64,000 nt of DNA from Impatiens glandulifera (GCF_907164915.1 NC_061866.1:25189905-25253904); one strand, 5' to 3'. Positions 10,396 through 22,549 are shown, counted from the stretch's first letter. The notes: generated by a model from the sequence alone, not told the origin. Made by a program: numbers and translations.

Positions 10396-10603
10396 CAACA
10401 CGTCTAATTAGCTTGTTTCAGTCCATGTCTAATTTTACATAGTTTTAATGTACATGCATCAAAACAATTACACGACTTAGCTTCATTCGTAATCAAAGTT
10501 TAATAATACCTCATTAAAATAACATTAGTCAAACTAATTTAAATTAATTATGTTTAAATAATTTAAATCTGATTTCAAATCAAAACGTCATTTGATTATA
10601 ACA

Positions 10604-10984
10604 ACTCCCCCGATTATTAAAATTTCAATAAAATTAATTATGTTTACATAATTAATTTTAAAAGCTTCCATGTACTATCAAAATATTTTTAAAATATAGT
10701 TTTATTTTAATAAGATGCCTAGCACACAAACCAATGTTGAAACCATCGAACCTCAAACCACCTCGCCCCCTTCTGTATTACCACGTGTCAACTAAACACG
10801 TGCTAAGTTACGGAGGCCTAAAGGGATTTCCCGATGGTTACAACTTTTTGGTGATTTTGTTGTGGATTTAAATGTTTAACTCAAAACCATAAAGTTGTCT
10901 TTTAAAAATATTTGTATTACGTTTTCACACTTAATAGGCTTGTCTTACAAGTTACACCATTTTAAAAGACACATAAGTTTTACC
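10604..10984. other. AT-rich intergenic DNA
   Basis: No coding signal. Repeated words AATTAATTATGTTTA-ATAATT (around 10545 and 10632) suggest a small duplicated segment. Nothing else recognised. Confidence 0.3.
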
Positions 10985-11900
10985 CTATTCAAAGCTTTTT
11001 TTTAAGAAAAAACGACTTAGCGTTATTTTATTAAAAAAATCCCCAAAAGGAAAAAAAACCAAAACGTTAGTGTATTTATCTAGACATGCTTAGAGAAATT
11101 TAATTTGTAACAGTCAACAAACAAAGGAATTACAAACAAGTTCAAACAACATTTATCTTGCTAAAAAATGTACTATTTTGGTGACTTCTTGAAATGAGAC
11201 TTTCTTGTTTCCGTAGAGGCTCCAAATTTATTTGTTCTTTGGGGCACACCTCCACATATTAATATTCGAGTTTCTATCAGTCACGATATCGTCCTAGGTC
11301 TACTCTAGGCTTCTCCGATTCCTTGAAAAGGCTCTTGCGTTTCTTTCACGATAGATATTGTAAATAGTTGAGTCGAATCCACATTTAAATATTTTCGATT
11401 TGGGTTTTATACTTTTTTCTTTCCTCATAGATGTTTCCTTTATATATTTCAATTTTCTCGTGAATCTGGCTATCTCCATGTTTTTTGTAAATCATTTTCA
11501 AAGCACTGAGGCAAATGAACAGTTCCTAAAAAAGATGATTAGTTGTTTTTTCGTTCCCTTCACACATCAAACAACTTGTATCCGGGATCTCCATATACTT
11601 CTTGAAGTGATCTCTCGCATTTATCCTTTCACAAAATGCAAGTCATAGGATGAATTGGTATCTCGGGATAACCTTTGATGACTTGACCAATTTAGCCCAA
11701 TGTATAGTTTGTTCCTTTTCCTTAATGGTGTACCACACGTTTCTGAATATAATCTTCCCATTTTCTCCAGCTTCCCATCGATGTACATCTTCCCTTTTGT
11801 TGAATTGGATGTTGTTGATGTTTTCGAGATTCCATGGCCCTTTAAGTATTCGCCTAAGGAGCGAGGTCCATTGTCTGTATTTAACATATATGACATTGGC
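10985..11900 (-). pseudogene. LINE retrotransposon 3' end (zf-RVT region), truncated
   Basis: The plus-strand word AAAAAACGACTTAGCG followed by TTATTTTATTAAAAA is the reverse complement of the 3' end of the long LINE in this window (30710-30760). Upstream on the minus strand, at about 11880-11530, the reading gives the reverse-transcriptase-associated zinc-finger region of plant LINEs: NVWYTIKEKEQTIHWAKLV, SSKVIPRYQFIL, then INARDHFKKYMEIPDTSC, LMCEGNEKTTNHLF. A stop (TGA for Trp) and a frame break follow. This is a 5'-truncated LINE copy in opposite orientation to the long one. Confidence 0.75.
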
Positions 11901-12480
11901 AGCTAGACAGTCTCGTCTGATCCGAATGTTTCTGAATTCCTCTTTAATAATAAGTCTTTATCCTTTATGTGTAATGGGTCTATCACCATCTTCTTACAAA
12001 GAAGTACTCAACGAGGATCAATACTTCTACACTTACGTGCAAAGATTGTCAATATAGAATTACAACTTGTTATAAACCGAGTGATGTTGTGAGTGGAAAA
12101 ACTAAGAAATTTGGATCGATCCACCCTTTGGCGATGAGTCATCCGATAGGACGCATGCATTGTGGAGTTTGGGGGTAAATTCCCAATTGAGTTGATATTC
12201 TCTAGTTTATGGCGGGGGTTTACCCCTTCCACTATCGGTGAATGAGACTCCCTTACCCATTCTACCATTACAACAAAAAAAAACTTTACTTTCACTAAAC
12301 CGGTTGTTTGTCGTGCCTAGACAACCCAAAGACCTCGTCACTACAACCCTTATGTGACTACTATATATGTTCTATATGTATACATGTATAGTCAAAGTGA
12401 GTAATTTTAGCATGTTCCTTCCTTTCCAAACAAACGTATGTTTGTAAATGTTTTGAATTTACCGTCACAAACGATGTCCA
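11901..12480. other. Unassigned repeat-derived DNA
   Basis: No clear reading in either strand. A moderately GC-rich patch at 12120-12260 (with GTTTGGGGGTAAATTCCC and GGCGGGGGTTTACCCC, two short inverted repeats) could be LTR or leader of the gypsy element to its right. Its origin is unknown. Confidence 0.3.
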
Positions 12481-12489
12481 TGTTGACGA

Positions 12490-13420
12490 ATGTCGCACTA
12501 GTTCCCTGAATCGATAACTTTCACGCAAATGAATGGAATTATCAATCTTATGGCCTCATTCCTATCATGAGGTTCATAAACTTCACAAACTCCACCTTCA
12601 TTATGGAACTAAAGCGAAGATGGAACATTGTCAAACGAGCTTACTTCCTCGGTGAAAGGTCTATGTGCCCAACCATAAAGGAATTGTTGAACTATTCTTA
12701 TGATGTACAACAAAAATGTTTTACATTTAAGGTCGTTTGTAGAATCAATGCCCATCGGAAATCTCTTACAAGAGGATTACAAATACTCCAAAGTCATATC
12801 TGATACTATCCTCACGAGGACGTACATCGATTTCTAAACTTGGACCAAAATAGAAATAAGAAATGGAGAGATACCTTTGATGCTAAGGTCAGTCTTATTG
12901 TGTCATTTCATTCTAACACTATCAAATAGTAAACCCTCCTCGAGAATCATCGAGGTAGCACACCAAATGCGAAGAGGCAATAAAGATCCATCTGGTGTTA
13001 TTCTAGTTGAAACGCTAATGGGCCTAAATAACTCATGTCTATCTTCTAGCATGAGCAAAATGGGCTCCCCCTTAACCCTCTACATTTGGCTGCTTGACAA
13101 GCTTAAGCGCTTATTGCTAGTTCTGTTGATGGCATCATGTCCCCTTCTTTTAAATATCGAGAATAAAGGAAGCTTTACTTGGACCTCCGGTACAGAGCAA
13201 CGGCGAAATCTGAGACATTGAAAAATGACTTTCATGATGGATGACAAACTGCTAATCATGCATATGGGTCTGAAATGTTTACTTACTACTATACCATAAC
13301 ATGTTCAAGAATTTCGGCTATAGCTTTATTGAAACTTCCATTGCTACGGATAAGCACATCGACCGTATGGCCCATACAGGATATCTCGAAAAATGGCATG
13401 TATCCTTTCAAATGAATATC
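12490..13420 (+). pseudogene. Gypsy ORF1-like region (plant DUF7745-type)
   Basis: Broken open pieces give segments in the order seen in the ORF that precedes gag in Tat/Ogre elements: MELKRRWNIVKRAYFLGE with CPTIKELLNY, then IIEVAHQMRRGNKDPSGVIL, VETLMGLNN, MGSPLTLYIWLLDKL. The function of this protein is unknown. Assignment rests on recalled family wording, not on a search. Confidence 0.5.
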
Positions 13421-14139
13421 TTTGTCAAAGCGAACAAAATACCTAAATCACATCCTCAAACAATACTAGGAGGTTCAGGAAAACAAAGTAAAAGAAGATG
13501 TTAGTGTCGGAAAAAGCTATAGTTGGATTTAAACCCTTTGATTGTTGTCAAACACTTTTTTCCTTTTAGACACTCTCTATAAAATATCAACAAGAGAGTC
13601 CTTTCTGTAACAAACTTTGCGAGTATGTTTATATACAAATTTATATTTGATTAATCAAATCATAAAAAGAGAGGTTCGTTCTATAGGATTAATTTTATAT
13701 GCATATGTATTTCATTTGTACTTTTTTATACCTGCAAAACCTTACCTCTTTCACTTCGCAACAGTCCACGATTGCAATAAGTCAACACGGCCCAAAAAAA
13801 GAGAGATAAAAAAATTGACGTTTTATACACCATCAGATGGCCAAAGAACCCTCCATACCTGAATCGGTCTCAGCGCTCAGGTTTAGAGAAATGAAGGAAA
13901 CTCTATAACATGTAATGGAGCAACTCGGGTTGATCATATATTCTTTAGCTAATTAGAAAATTTCGTCTACATTCCAGAACAACTTTTCTTCTCCTCGTTT
14001 TCTTAGCTAGGCAATCCCTGTTATGTTCACTCCCCATTAACCCCCACATGTTGGTTAAAAAACCTCAAGAAGAAGTATCTCTTTACCAAGACTCTGAAGA
14101 GGATATTGACCAAAGTACACGAGTATAACATGAGGAAAT
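13421..14139. other. Gypsy spacer before gag
   Basis: AT-rich with a TATA-like CTATAAAATATC at 13576. No coding signal until gag. An old promoter or leader is possible. Confidence 0.3.
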
Positions 14140-14930
14140 AATCATCCCCATGGGTTCGCAGAAAAAACAAATTCAAATGGCTGACTAACCACCGCTAACA
14201 GAATATGAACGCCAAATGGCTCAAGCCATGCAGGTATAGATGGAAGCCCATCTATACGTGTTAGGTAAGGGAAAAAGCATTGAAGATTACCATGACTAGA
14301 AGGACGCTATGAAAGATGTTGAATGAGCAGTTATTCCAATAGGTGTCAAACTTCCAGCTCTCTCTATATACATAGGAAAAAGCGATCCATATGTCTTTTA
14401 CAAAATGTACGCTTCCGCAATGACCTCATTGCTACTTGAAGAACCAAATGTTCTACATCTATTACCCTAGTATCTTGATGATGATGCTCTACGTTGGTAT
14501 CACTAGCAAAAGATAGCCTATCTATAGAGCACAGAAGAACTAGATACAACGTTCATAGAACGCTTTCAATGCATCTCAACCTCGAACGACTAGAAAAGAG
14601 GTTTTAGAAGATCGAATAGGGGGAAATAGGAAATTCTCCATGTTTATTGAAGATGGAAAGATGTCGCCGAGGAAATCGATTCCCTCCCAAGCGAACAACG
14701 TAAAAATTGATATGATCTAAGAAAACGTTAACATATGATATTATGTTGGGCTGCCGTCAAAACATTCCAAACAATGAATAAGTTGTAAAAATTGGCATCA
14801 ACCTCGATGACGCTATCGAGAAGGAAGGAAAAGAGGGAAAATGGTAAAAAACTAACCCACCTTCAAGTCGTTACCCCAGAAAGGAAAACACGCATGTGAA
14901 ATAGGTTATTGTTGCGTGGCAGGAGCAATC
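14140..14930 (+). pseudogene. Gypsy gag (capsid) region
   Basis: Plus-strand reading with several stops gives the gypsy capsid core: YERQMAQAMQVQMEAHLYV, then VKLPALSIYIGKSDPYVFYK, MYASAMTSLLLEEPNV, DDALRWYH, and ELDTTFIERF. These match the pattern of plant retrotransposon gag (DPY..K.Y.SAM, ALRWY, F..RF). Stops in the frame are mostly TAG and TGA, consistent with methyl-C decay of CAG and TGG/CGA codons. Capsid would form the particle; it is broken here. Confidence 0.7.
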
Positions 14931-14940
14931 GCCTTAAAAG

Positions 14941-15840
14941 GTGATCCCAAGTATGTCTCCACTACCCAAAGTAGATACAACTACTCTAGTGAAGGGCATA
15001 CTTCCAAAGGCACGTAAACACCCTAAAGTCTTTGACGACCTAGGGATGCCTTTAAGTCAATTAATGAAGATTCTTCAAGAAAAGAATCTCGTAAAACCAC
15101 TTTCCTCAATAACAAACAAAATATTCTTGGGAATGTACAAAAATGCTTGGTGTGACGATCACCAAGTAAAGGGCCACACTACCGACAATTGTAGTGCTCT
15201 CAAACCCCTGTTCCAGGACTGTATCGATCAAAACGGGATCACCAAGCCGAAAATTGCAAAGAATCCACTACCGGATCAGAAAGTCAATATGCTCACCACT
15301 GACGAAGCATCTCTTGCCTACAATGTGTTACAGGATCTGATCCAAAATACTGAACCAAAGATTAACATGATCAATCCCTGGCCCAAAGAAATGTCTAAAA
15401 CCTACTCTAATGAGACTTCTGGATGGTGGAAGTCAAACATGACTGCCCACATCTATGTCCCGATTGTCATCACGACATCGCGTGGTGAAACATATTTTCA
15501 ACCCAGTTTCATGAAAACCACACCCACCAATGTGTTATCCACCTCCCAATTTCATGTTGGAAATAGAAGGGAGGATGAGCCTAAAGCTCTTATCCTAGGA
15601 GACAACCTTCTCAATCAATTAAAAAGGTCAAATACTAACACTTCCACCTGGGAAATTCTGGTGTACTCTATCGAGTACAGGAAAGTAGTTCTCAATGAGT
15701 TAAGAAAGGATAATGTCTTTTCCAACACTACCTCTGAAGATCTAGTAGGGATCGCATCCGCTAGCTCGCAACACAACATGATTGACTTCGAAGACAAGGA
15801 TCTTCCATCATCTGAAATAAACCATGACAAAGCCCTCTAA
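14941..15840 (+). pseudogene. Gypsy gag C-terminal / knuckle to protease region (299-codon open stretch)
   Basis: The longest open stretch of the gypsy remnant. It contains KNAWCDDHQVKGHTTDNCSALK, the C..H...GH....C pattern that Tat-type gag proteins carry in place of a classical knuckle, and later a linker with NVLSTSQFHVGNR. A stop (TAA) separates it from the protease reading that continues at 15847. It makes no sense as a host gene; it is a surviving open part of gag-pol. Confidence 0.75.
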
Positions 15841-15846
15841 ATTTAT

Positions 15847-16092
15847 GTGCAAATGGAGAAGAAAACCATCCCAATGATTTTGATAGACAATGGATCCGCT
15901 CTCAACATATGTCCTTGGAGGACTCTTGATAAGATAGGTATGTCCCGAGACAAGGTCATTTCATCTGACTTATGTGTTAGAGGTTTTGATAGCTCACTCC
16001 ATGAAATAATGGGTTACTTCAAATGCATCGACCGTGTGACCGACATCCCCTTCCAGGTTAACTTTTGTGTGATCAATGTGCAAATTTCCTAG
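15847..16092 (+). pseudogene. Gypsy aspartic protease
   Basis: MILIDNGSALNICPWRTLDKIG holds the protease signature, with DNGSA where active enzymes have D[ST]GS. The frame continues with VRGFDSSLHEIMGY and FQVNFCVI, as in gypsy pepsin-like proteases, and then stops. The Asn in the catalytic triplet suggests a dead site. Confidence 0.75.
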
Positions 16093-16664
16093 AACTTGAT
16101 CTTAGTAAGACCAGGTCTTCATCAAGTCAATTATTTAGCCTCCATCCTACACCAAATACTAAGGTTCATGGCCAATAGATAAGTTATCATAGTCAACGAC
16201 ACAATTGACACCAAAACAGTCATATAATCTACCCATATTGATGCCCTTAAGGTTGAACTAAGCGGGTATGAGATATGTCCAATCCTCTTAGAAGGGAAAG
16301 ACTTTTTCAAACACCCTAACTTTAGTATGTTTAGCCTCTATTCAATTAGAATGAAGCACCAAATGAGATATTTCCATAGCATTGGTCTGGGCCCAATGCC
16401 AAAGGCATGACATCATTTCCACAACCATGTTGTAGCGTGGATCGACATAGTCAAGAATACATCCCTACAAGATTCGATGAAATCCGCACGAAAAGGATAT
16501 TCATAAGACAAAATATGTTCCACCAACCTTGAATAGACAGTTCATCCATGAGGGACATAGAACCTTATTCCTTGACTTTCTTGAACCCTCTACCAACTCA
16601 AATTTATAGTGATGCTTTCTAGGTCTCAAAATCTTTTCAGATTGACCTTATAATCCTAACCCTT
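16093..16664 (+). pseudogene. Gypsy protease-RT linker up to the LINE insertion
   Basis: The reading continues with RPGLHQVNYLASILHQILRF, a common continuation of gypsy protease, then becomes stop-rich (HSIGLGPMPKA near 16380). It ends near 16660, where the sequence changes to the LINE 5' region. The exact LINE junction and its target duplication could not be fixed by eye. Confidence 0.5.
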
Positions 16665-17093
16665 CTATTTGCATGATTAGGAAAATAATGGACTATCGTC
16701 ACTTTGTCGGTCTATCAGAGAAGAACATCGTAGAACTCATTCGGGATCGTCTTCTCCCTGTAGATCGGTCGAACTTCTCCCCTCGTCTATCGATTACAGG
16801 TTTGGCTGCATATTTCAGTCTTGGATTTAGTTCTCATCGCTACGGACACAGGTCAGGCTCTTGTGTACTATCTGATTTGCCGTTTGATTTAGTGGCCAGT
16901 CTGGAGGAAACTGTAATATCTATAGATCGGTCTAAGGGAGAGCGAACTTGTTCTTATTCGTTCTCTCACTTTCAAACCCTTATTTAGGCGTTGCAGGTAT
17001 CCCTGTTGTATCTTATGCTCACCTAAAATGCTACAGTACTCACACCAATGTGACTCCCTTATAGACTACTCTCTCTAAAGGTTAGTATATCCT
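16665..17093 (+). other. LINE 5' region
   Basis: Open stretch 16673-16987 without a recognisable domain (FVGLSEKNIVELIRDRLLP...). It probably covers the 5' UTR of the LINE or its junction with the gypsy element. Confidence 0.35.
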
Positions 17094-20000
17094 ATGGTTG
17101 GCTCCTGCCCGTCGGACGTTGTTACTCAGAGAAGAGGGGATGTCCTAAATCATTCATCTAGCCTCGACAAGGTACTGTCTGGTCCCATGACTAGCAGCAA
17201 TTTGGGGAGTGTTAGGGTTTCACTAAAATCCCATGGAAAACAGGACAAATCAATCAAAGGTAGTTGTGTAGGTGATGGGGGCAAAAGTGCTTCTGAATTC
17301 AAGGTTAATTTGGCTCGAGATAAGTCTTCTTTACTCCATGACCCGCATTCAGAATCATGTTGTGTCTAAAGTCCTACTAGGGATGCTATTGTTGATAATT
17401 GTCTAAGTTATGATATAAAATCATGTGTTTCTTTGATTGATAATGTCGACCTATGATCTGATAGTTTGTTGCATTCTAGGAATGTTAATGAATGCATAAT
17501 TAGGATTGATAGTAAGTCTTTTTCTGTTGATGAATTACTGTCCTTAAATTCATTGGGGGTTACAGTTGCACGATTCGATTTTAATGCTTCTAATCCTAGG
17601 CTTAATCCCCTTGATCTATCATCTGAAATTCTTGAAACACCCCTTGTAATGTGTCATATTGTTCCATCGGGTTCTCATATTGTGCAAAGTTCTTCTAGGC
17701 TTAATCTAAATGTTGTTCTGGGTTCTGTTGAAAAATCGGTATGCCCTGTTGTTTTTGGAGCTATCGGGTCCCTAGGGGATGCTCCTTTGGGTCTTATAGA
17801 TGTTGGGTATGAAATTGTTTGTACTAGTGTTGATATGTGTACTATCAGGTCCTTAAATGTTGCTCCTTTGGGTATTCTTGTGGCTTGTCCTATTGTTGTC
17901 AGTTCTAGTAATGAATTGTTAGCAAGGTCAAGTTACAGTTTGTGACTAGGTTCTGGTATGTGTTCAGATCTGGTTAGTGATTCTCATGTTATCGGGTCCT
18001 ATGATGGTGCTGATATGATGGAGGGGGCTATTTCATATGATGCTGGTTTTCTTGGCAATATCAGGCGTTTTGGGTTTTTTAGTTGATAGTCCGGTTGTTG
18101 TTGCTAATGATGGTTGATCCCTTGGGCTTGATGTTATCGGGTCTAATTTTAGTGCTGCTAGATCTATTGAGTTTTGCGATTCTAGGGTTGGTGGTGTTGT
18201 CCATTATCTTGAGGGTGGGGTTATTGTTAATAATGCTGGATTATTGCAATTTGATGTTAATTTGAGTGGGTGTCCTACTGATGCTTCGGTTGTGGATACT
18301 TGTGGCTTCAGTCTTGGGTCTGGTTGTAATGGGGAGTCTAGTGGTTATTTGAATGGGGGTCTTCCTGTGCTCCTTGGTATTGGTAGCATTGTTGATGCTA
18401 TCAGATCCTTTTAAGATGATGTTGGTCTGGCTGGACCGAAGGCTCCTTGTGTTGATGTTGAAGTCCCTTCTTCTGAGGGTGCGGGGGTTGTTGGTTTTTC
18501 CTCTTTGTCTTGTTTTAATGGGATTGTTTCTACAGGGTCTATTGTTTTGCAAATTCGGGACGTTGGTTCTGTTCTGTCTAGCCAACAGCTTGATTCTAGT
18601 TCGGTCCTCGGTAGGGTTAGTTTGGTATTTTGTTGTTTGCTGACTTTAATGTGAGTCATGTGTTGAGGATGGGCTATGAATTTTTGCTTGAACCTGTTGA
18701 AATTCTCAGCACTTAAGCTATTTGTCTAGCCAAGGACTTTTCTGAGTTAAGGGTTGGTATTGGTGCTCTTGTGTCTGTTTCTTATGCTAATAGTTTACTG
18801 TGTACTGATACATTGATTATTGCTAATGACATGTGTCTGAATGATTTCATCAGTCCTTATACTTTAAGGACTTTATCTGTTAATTCTGGATAAATTTGTT
18901 GTTGTTAGATCTTGCAATGAGATGATGGACCCAGGTTTTATTGATGGTGTTGGAGTTGATCTTATTACTCCTAGAGCTAGAACAAAAAGGATGGCCAAAA
19001 TTCTGAGGAAGCTGAAGTTGTTAGGCTCTTGTTCCCGGTCGGATGATTCTACTCTTGCGAGAAATTTGGGTCTTAATTCTAGGAGGGTGTATTTTTTCAT
19101 GGATGTTCCTCAGTCTCCTAGCCCCAATGTCATGTTTCATAACGGGAATGAGTCTATTCTTGGCAATTTAGAGACTGTGTCTTTTGCTGTAGACATATCT
19201 GATCCTGACCGATGTCCTGTTCCTGTTGTTTGGTCTGATGATGTTTTATCTCGGTCTTTAAGTAAAAATTCTTCTAGAAACACAAGTCTACAAACTAACT
19301 CTAGTGATTCTGGGTCAGTTGAAGTCAATAGAAGCAACCCAAACGCCAGGAAGAGGAAATCAAAAAAATTATCAAGTATTGATATTAGAAACGCTGTAAA
19401 TGATGCACTTGATTCAATCAATCTTGTCTATGGTTCTTTAGGTCATGAGATTATTAACATTGTGTCTGATCCGGAATGTGATGGAACCATTATGTGTGAT
19501 CCTGATTTTCACTTGTCCAAGCCGCAACACTCTGTTTTGCAGCAAAATTTATGCAGCAATTCTTGTTCTAATGTTTTGTCGGTCTTTCATGACCTTCCAA
19601 CAAGTCAAGGTGTTTGTACTCTTATTAAGGCTGATTCTACTATTTTGGAGTTTTCTAAGTCTCTTGAATAGAGGCAATATGATGAGTTAATTGCCAAAAT
19701 TAACCTAATCAATGAAAAACAAGTGCCCATTGCTTGGTCCTCTTCTCCAATAGTCATTCCTGATTCTGTTCATAATGGAAGTTCAACTAATAAAGCTTCT
19801 ACTTTTGAACTTCCAAATTTAGGGTCTGACCATGTTGGAATTTTCTCTCCTCTATTTGATATTGACTCTAAGTCAAGGGTTTATGATGGGAATGATATTC
19901 AACGATCTGAGAATAATGGTGTGACTAACCCAAGGTCGAATGCAGTCTCTAGTAAAGGTAAAAGGTTAGTCCCAAATCTGGAAGGGTGAATTCTAATGCT

Positions 20001-20667
20001 GACTTTCTTTTAAGGGTTGGGTCTCTCAACAATGCTTCTGCTAGTAACAAGTGGGTCAGATGGGCTGAGAAGGCTACTTCTGCGCAAAAGGAGTGTGTCA
20101 TTCCCCTAGCTGGTCGTACCCCTGAAGCCAGTTGTAGATTTTCTAACACCAATATTCCTCATGTTCAGGATCAACCTAATTCTGCTGAAGTTCCTCCTAC
20201 CTAGATGATGAATAAAAATGAGATTTCTAATTTGACAGGTCTACAAAATCAAATTAGGAAGTTGTTGCTTCATGTCAAGAGACAAGAAGATGTTATGGCC
20301 AAGGACCGCTGTGAGATGTTAAATATCCAGTTTAATGTCCCCTATTTGCAGGATTGGAACCTCTTTAGTGAAGATTAGTATGACACAGTTTTCAAATGGT
20401 CGGTTAACGTTATTAAGGAGGTCTCTAAATGCCCTAAAGACAGGGTGTATTCAGTTAGAGACAATCCTAATAGATCTTGGAAGAAAGGCAATGTATGGAA
20501 TAATTATTCTATGTCGGACCCTAAAAAGGGGAAGTTTAAAGTGGACACTGCCTCCTTGGCAGTAATTACTCTTAATCAACTCCACAAATTCAAACTTCCC
20601 CCTGAAATTGAAGAAACTTGTGTTAAGGCTTGGGAGTTTGTATTAGTGGGTCATTTTATGGGTAACA
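17094..20667 (+). pseudogene. LINE ORF1, N-terminal half, low complexity
   Basis: A Ser/Leu/Val/Asp-rich reading runs from the ATG at 17094 in pieces (17094-17369, 17466-17945, 18922-19671, 19723-19989 and others) to the start of the DUF4283 domain. Words such as APLG, SLG and the nucleotide motif TATC[AG]GGTCC recur. It then becomes structured at about 20290-20667 (FKVDTASLAVITLNQLHKF, LPPEIEETCVKAWEFV, LVGHFMGNTK), the entry to the nucleic-acid binding domain of plant LINE ORF1. Stops are frequent. ORF1 protein binds LINE RNA. The solo LTR B enters at the codon after GNTK. Confidence 0.65.
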
Positions 20668-20672
20668 CAAAG
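20668..20672 (+). repeat. Target site duplication CAAAG (left)
   Basis: CAAAG directly before TGTTGGGTC of LTR B copy 2; the same five bases follow its CCTAACA end at 22550-22554. Joining the LINE at this point restores the reading GNTK|VPFN, so the boundaries are exact. Confidence 0.95.
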
Positions 20673-22549
20673 TGTTGGGTCAAATTATTTTGACCATGTG
20701 TTGAAATAGTTCGACTATTAGAATTTTGATGATGAAATGATGAATGGATTTTATATGCGTCTAATTGTTTTTGATATAGGTGCATTGAAAAACAACTTCA
20801 TTAGACTTGGTTCTAATGAGGTTTATTAGACCGATTTGGCATTAGATGCACAAAGTTAGACGTACAGTCTAACTAGCAAAATTAGACTTGTAGTCTAATT
20901 AAGCAGAGTTAGACGTGCAGTCTAATTGAAGGAATTAGACGTGTAGTCTAACTCGTGGAGTTAGACGTGCAGTCTAATAGACTCGTAATTAGACGTGTAG
21001 TCTAACTCCTGGAGTTAGACGTGCAATCTAATGGATTCGGAATTAGACGTGCAGTCTAACTCGTGGAGTTAGACGTGCAGTCTAATGAATCTGTAATTAG
21101 ACATGCAGTCTAACTCGCGGAGTTAGACGTGCAGTCTAACTCGTGGAGTTAGACGTGCAGTCTAACTCGTGGAGTTAGACGTGGAGTCTAATGGACTCGT
21201 AATTAGATGTGCAGTCTAACTCGTGGAGTTAGACGTGCAGTCTAATGAATCCGTAATTAGACGTGCAGTCTAATGAATCCATAATTAAACGTGCAATCTA
21301 ACTCGTGGAGTTAGACATGCAGTCTAATGAACTCGTAATTAGACGTGTAGTCTAACTCGTGGAGTTAGACGTGCAGTCTAACTCGTGGAGTTAGACGTGC
21401 AGTCTAATGGATTGTGAAAGTTAGACGTGTAGTCTAACTCCTTCAGATTAGAGTGGAACGCAATTAGACGTGCAGTCTAACTCATGGAGTTAGACGTGCA
21501 GTTTAATAGAAAGAGAAAGTTAGACGTGCAGTCTCACTGGTGAAAGTTAGACGTGTTGTCTAACTCCTTCAGATTAGTCTGAAATGATTGTAATTAGACG
21601 TAAGTCTAATCCTGTTAGACCAGGTGGTCTGATGGAGTATGTTATTAGACGGGGACGTTTGATTTCATTAGACGAGGTCATCTAATTGAAATACGTCTAA
21701 TGTTTTGCTTAAGTAGTTGTTTGAAGCTATCACCCGTCTACCCACGTGCTACAGCTGTACGCTACTCTTGCTCCACTTTCTAGTGAAGATTAGTACGACA
21801 GCCCAATGAAACCAATTAACAAATGACACGTAAGCGAATATCCTTCCCACTACTTGTTTTGCAAGTAAATCTCTGAAGAATATTCGGCGCACTACTTGTG
21901 GTGTACGGCCACGATCCTTGTATTCAGAGATTGATGTGTACTATGGAGGCGTTCCAATAGAGAAGTGTCACGTATAATTCTAAAGATTTGACCGTTGGTA
22001 CCTGTGCATATTTAAAGATTCCTAAGGACAACAGACAGTCTGTCGATCATCTTGCTTACTGAAATTACTGAGAAATCAAGCTTTTGAATATTTATACTAT
22101 GAGTTTCTTTCCTGATTGTACTGTGTGTTAATCAAGAGAGAGTTAGAATCAAAGCATCCTTTAGCTGAATGATATTCTTCATCTTGTAAGTTGAACAAAG
22201 TGTGTTCTGTTCAACAGTAAGTTAAGCGTGTAAAAACTGTATTTGATTCGAATCATATTATAGTGAATCTTTCCGGTGGTTGGAAGAAGGGGTGACGTAG
22301 GAGAGTTTGCTTCGAACATCCATAAACAAACTGTTGTGTTGTTCTTTTTTGTCATCTTCTCATTTTTCATCTTAATCTTCAAACCTAAGTAAATATTTCC
22401 GCACTTGATTCTATTTCAAGTGATTACAAGGGTTTGAGTAGAATAGAAAGTGAATTAAATCCCTAAAAAGATTTTTTTTTCAAACCGTTTTTCATAAGCC
22501 TTCATCAATCGTCAGACCCCCATCTCTATTGATTAAGTCGATCCTAACA
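20673..22549 (+). mobile_element. Solo LTR B, copy 2 (1877 bp), inside LINE ORF1
   Basis: Starts TGTTGGGTCAAATTATTTTG, ends CGATCCTAACA, flanked by the 5-bp duplication CAAAG. There is no internal region, so it is a solo LTR left by recombination between two LTRs. Order inside: 5' end, minisatellite (20845-21620), conserved GACCGTTGG word and TATA-like box near 21990-22015, a polypurine and T-rich stretch, then U5 with GGGGTGACGTAGGAGAG and CATCCATAAACAA. It splits the DUF4283 domain of LINE ORF1. Confidence 0.95.
20845..21620 (+). repeat. Minisatellite of palindromic units in LTR B copy 2
   Basis: About 28 units with the core GTTAGACGTGCAGTCTAAC, or ATTAGACGTGCAGTCTAAT, joined by linkers TCGTGGA (period about 26) or TGAATCCGTA / TGGACTCGTA (about 28). 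The two linker types alternate in places, making a higher-order repeat. In LTR orientation the core is identical to copy 1, but the linkers are different. Confidence 0.95.

Larger units (their letters stand above)
8695..10603 (-). repeat. LTR family B, copy 1 (about 1.9 kb) with internal minisatellite
   Basis: In minus orientation it starts TGTTATAATCAAATGACG (outer end 10603) and ends GATCCTATCA (8695), matching copies 2 and 3 of the same LTR at both ends and through the U5 region (GTGACGTATGAGAG...GAACATCCATAAACAA). It stops five bases from the outer end of LTR A. No matching target duplication is seen (8690-8694 TATTT, 10604-10608 ACTCC), so this copy may be a recombined or interrupted LTR. 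LTR A and LTR B share the U5 words GGGGTGA-GTAGGAG and CATCCATAAA, so they come from related copia families. Confidence 0.75.
12480..16660 (+). mobile_element. Ty3/gypsy element (Tat/Ogre-like), 5' half, interrupted by a LINE
   Basis: An ORF1-like region, a gag with capsid motif, a zinc-knuckle region and a protease are read in order on the plus strand. The RT and RNase H of the same element resume at about 30776 beyond the LINE. The presence of an ORF before gag points to the Tat/Ogre branch. All coding regions carry stops. No LTR of this element could be delimited. Confidence 0.75.

Noticed and set aside
11650..12057. 135-codon plus-strand open frame
   Set aside because: The minus strand carries recognisable LINE zf-RVT coding sequence over most of it, so this is its shadow.
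18241..18659. Minus-strand open frames of 82-114 codons
   Set aside because: They mirror the low-complexity LINE ORF1 region on the plus strand and show no domain.
20699..22549. LTR B copy 2 starting at TGTTGAAATAG (20699)
   Set aside because: The start at 20673 gives a perfect CAAAG duplication and matches copy 3; 20699 gives none.
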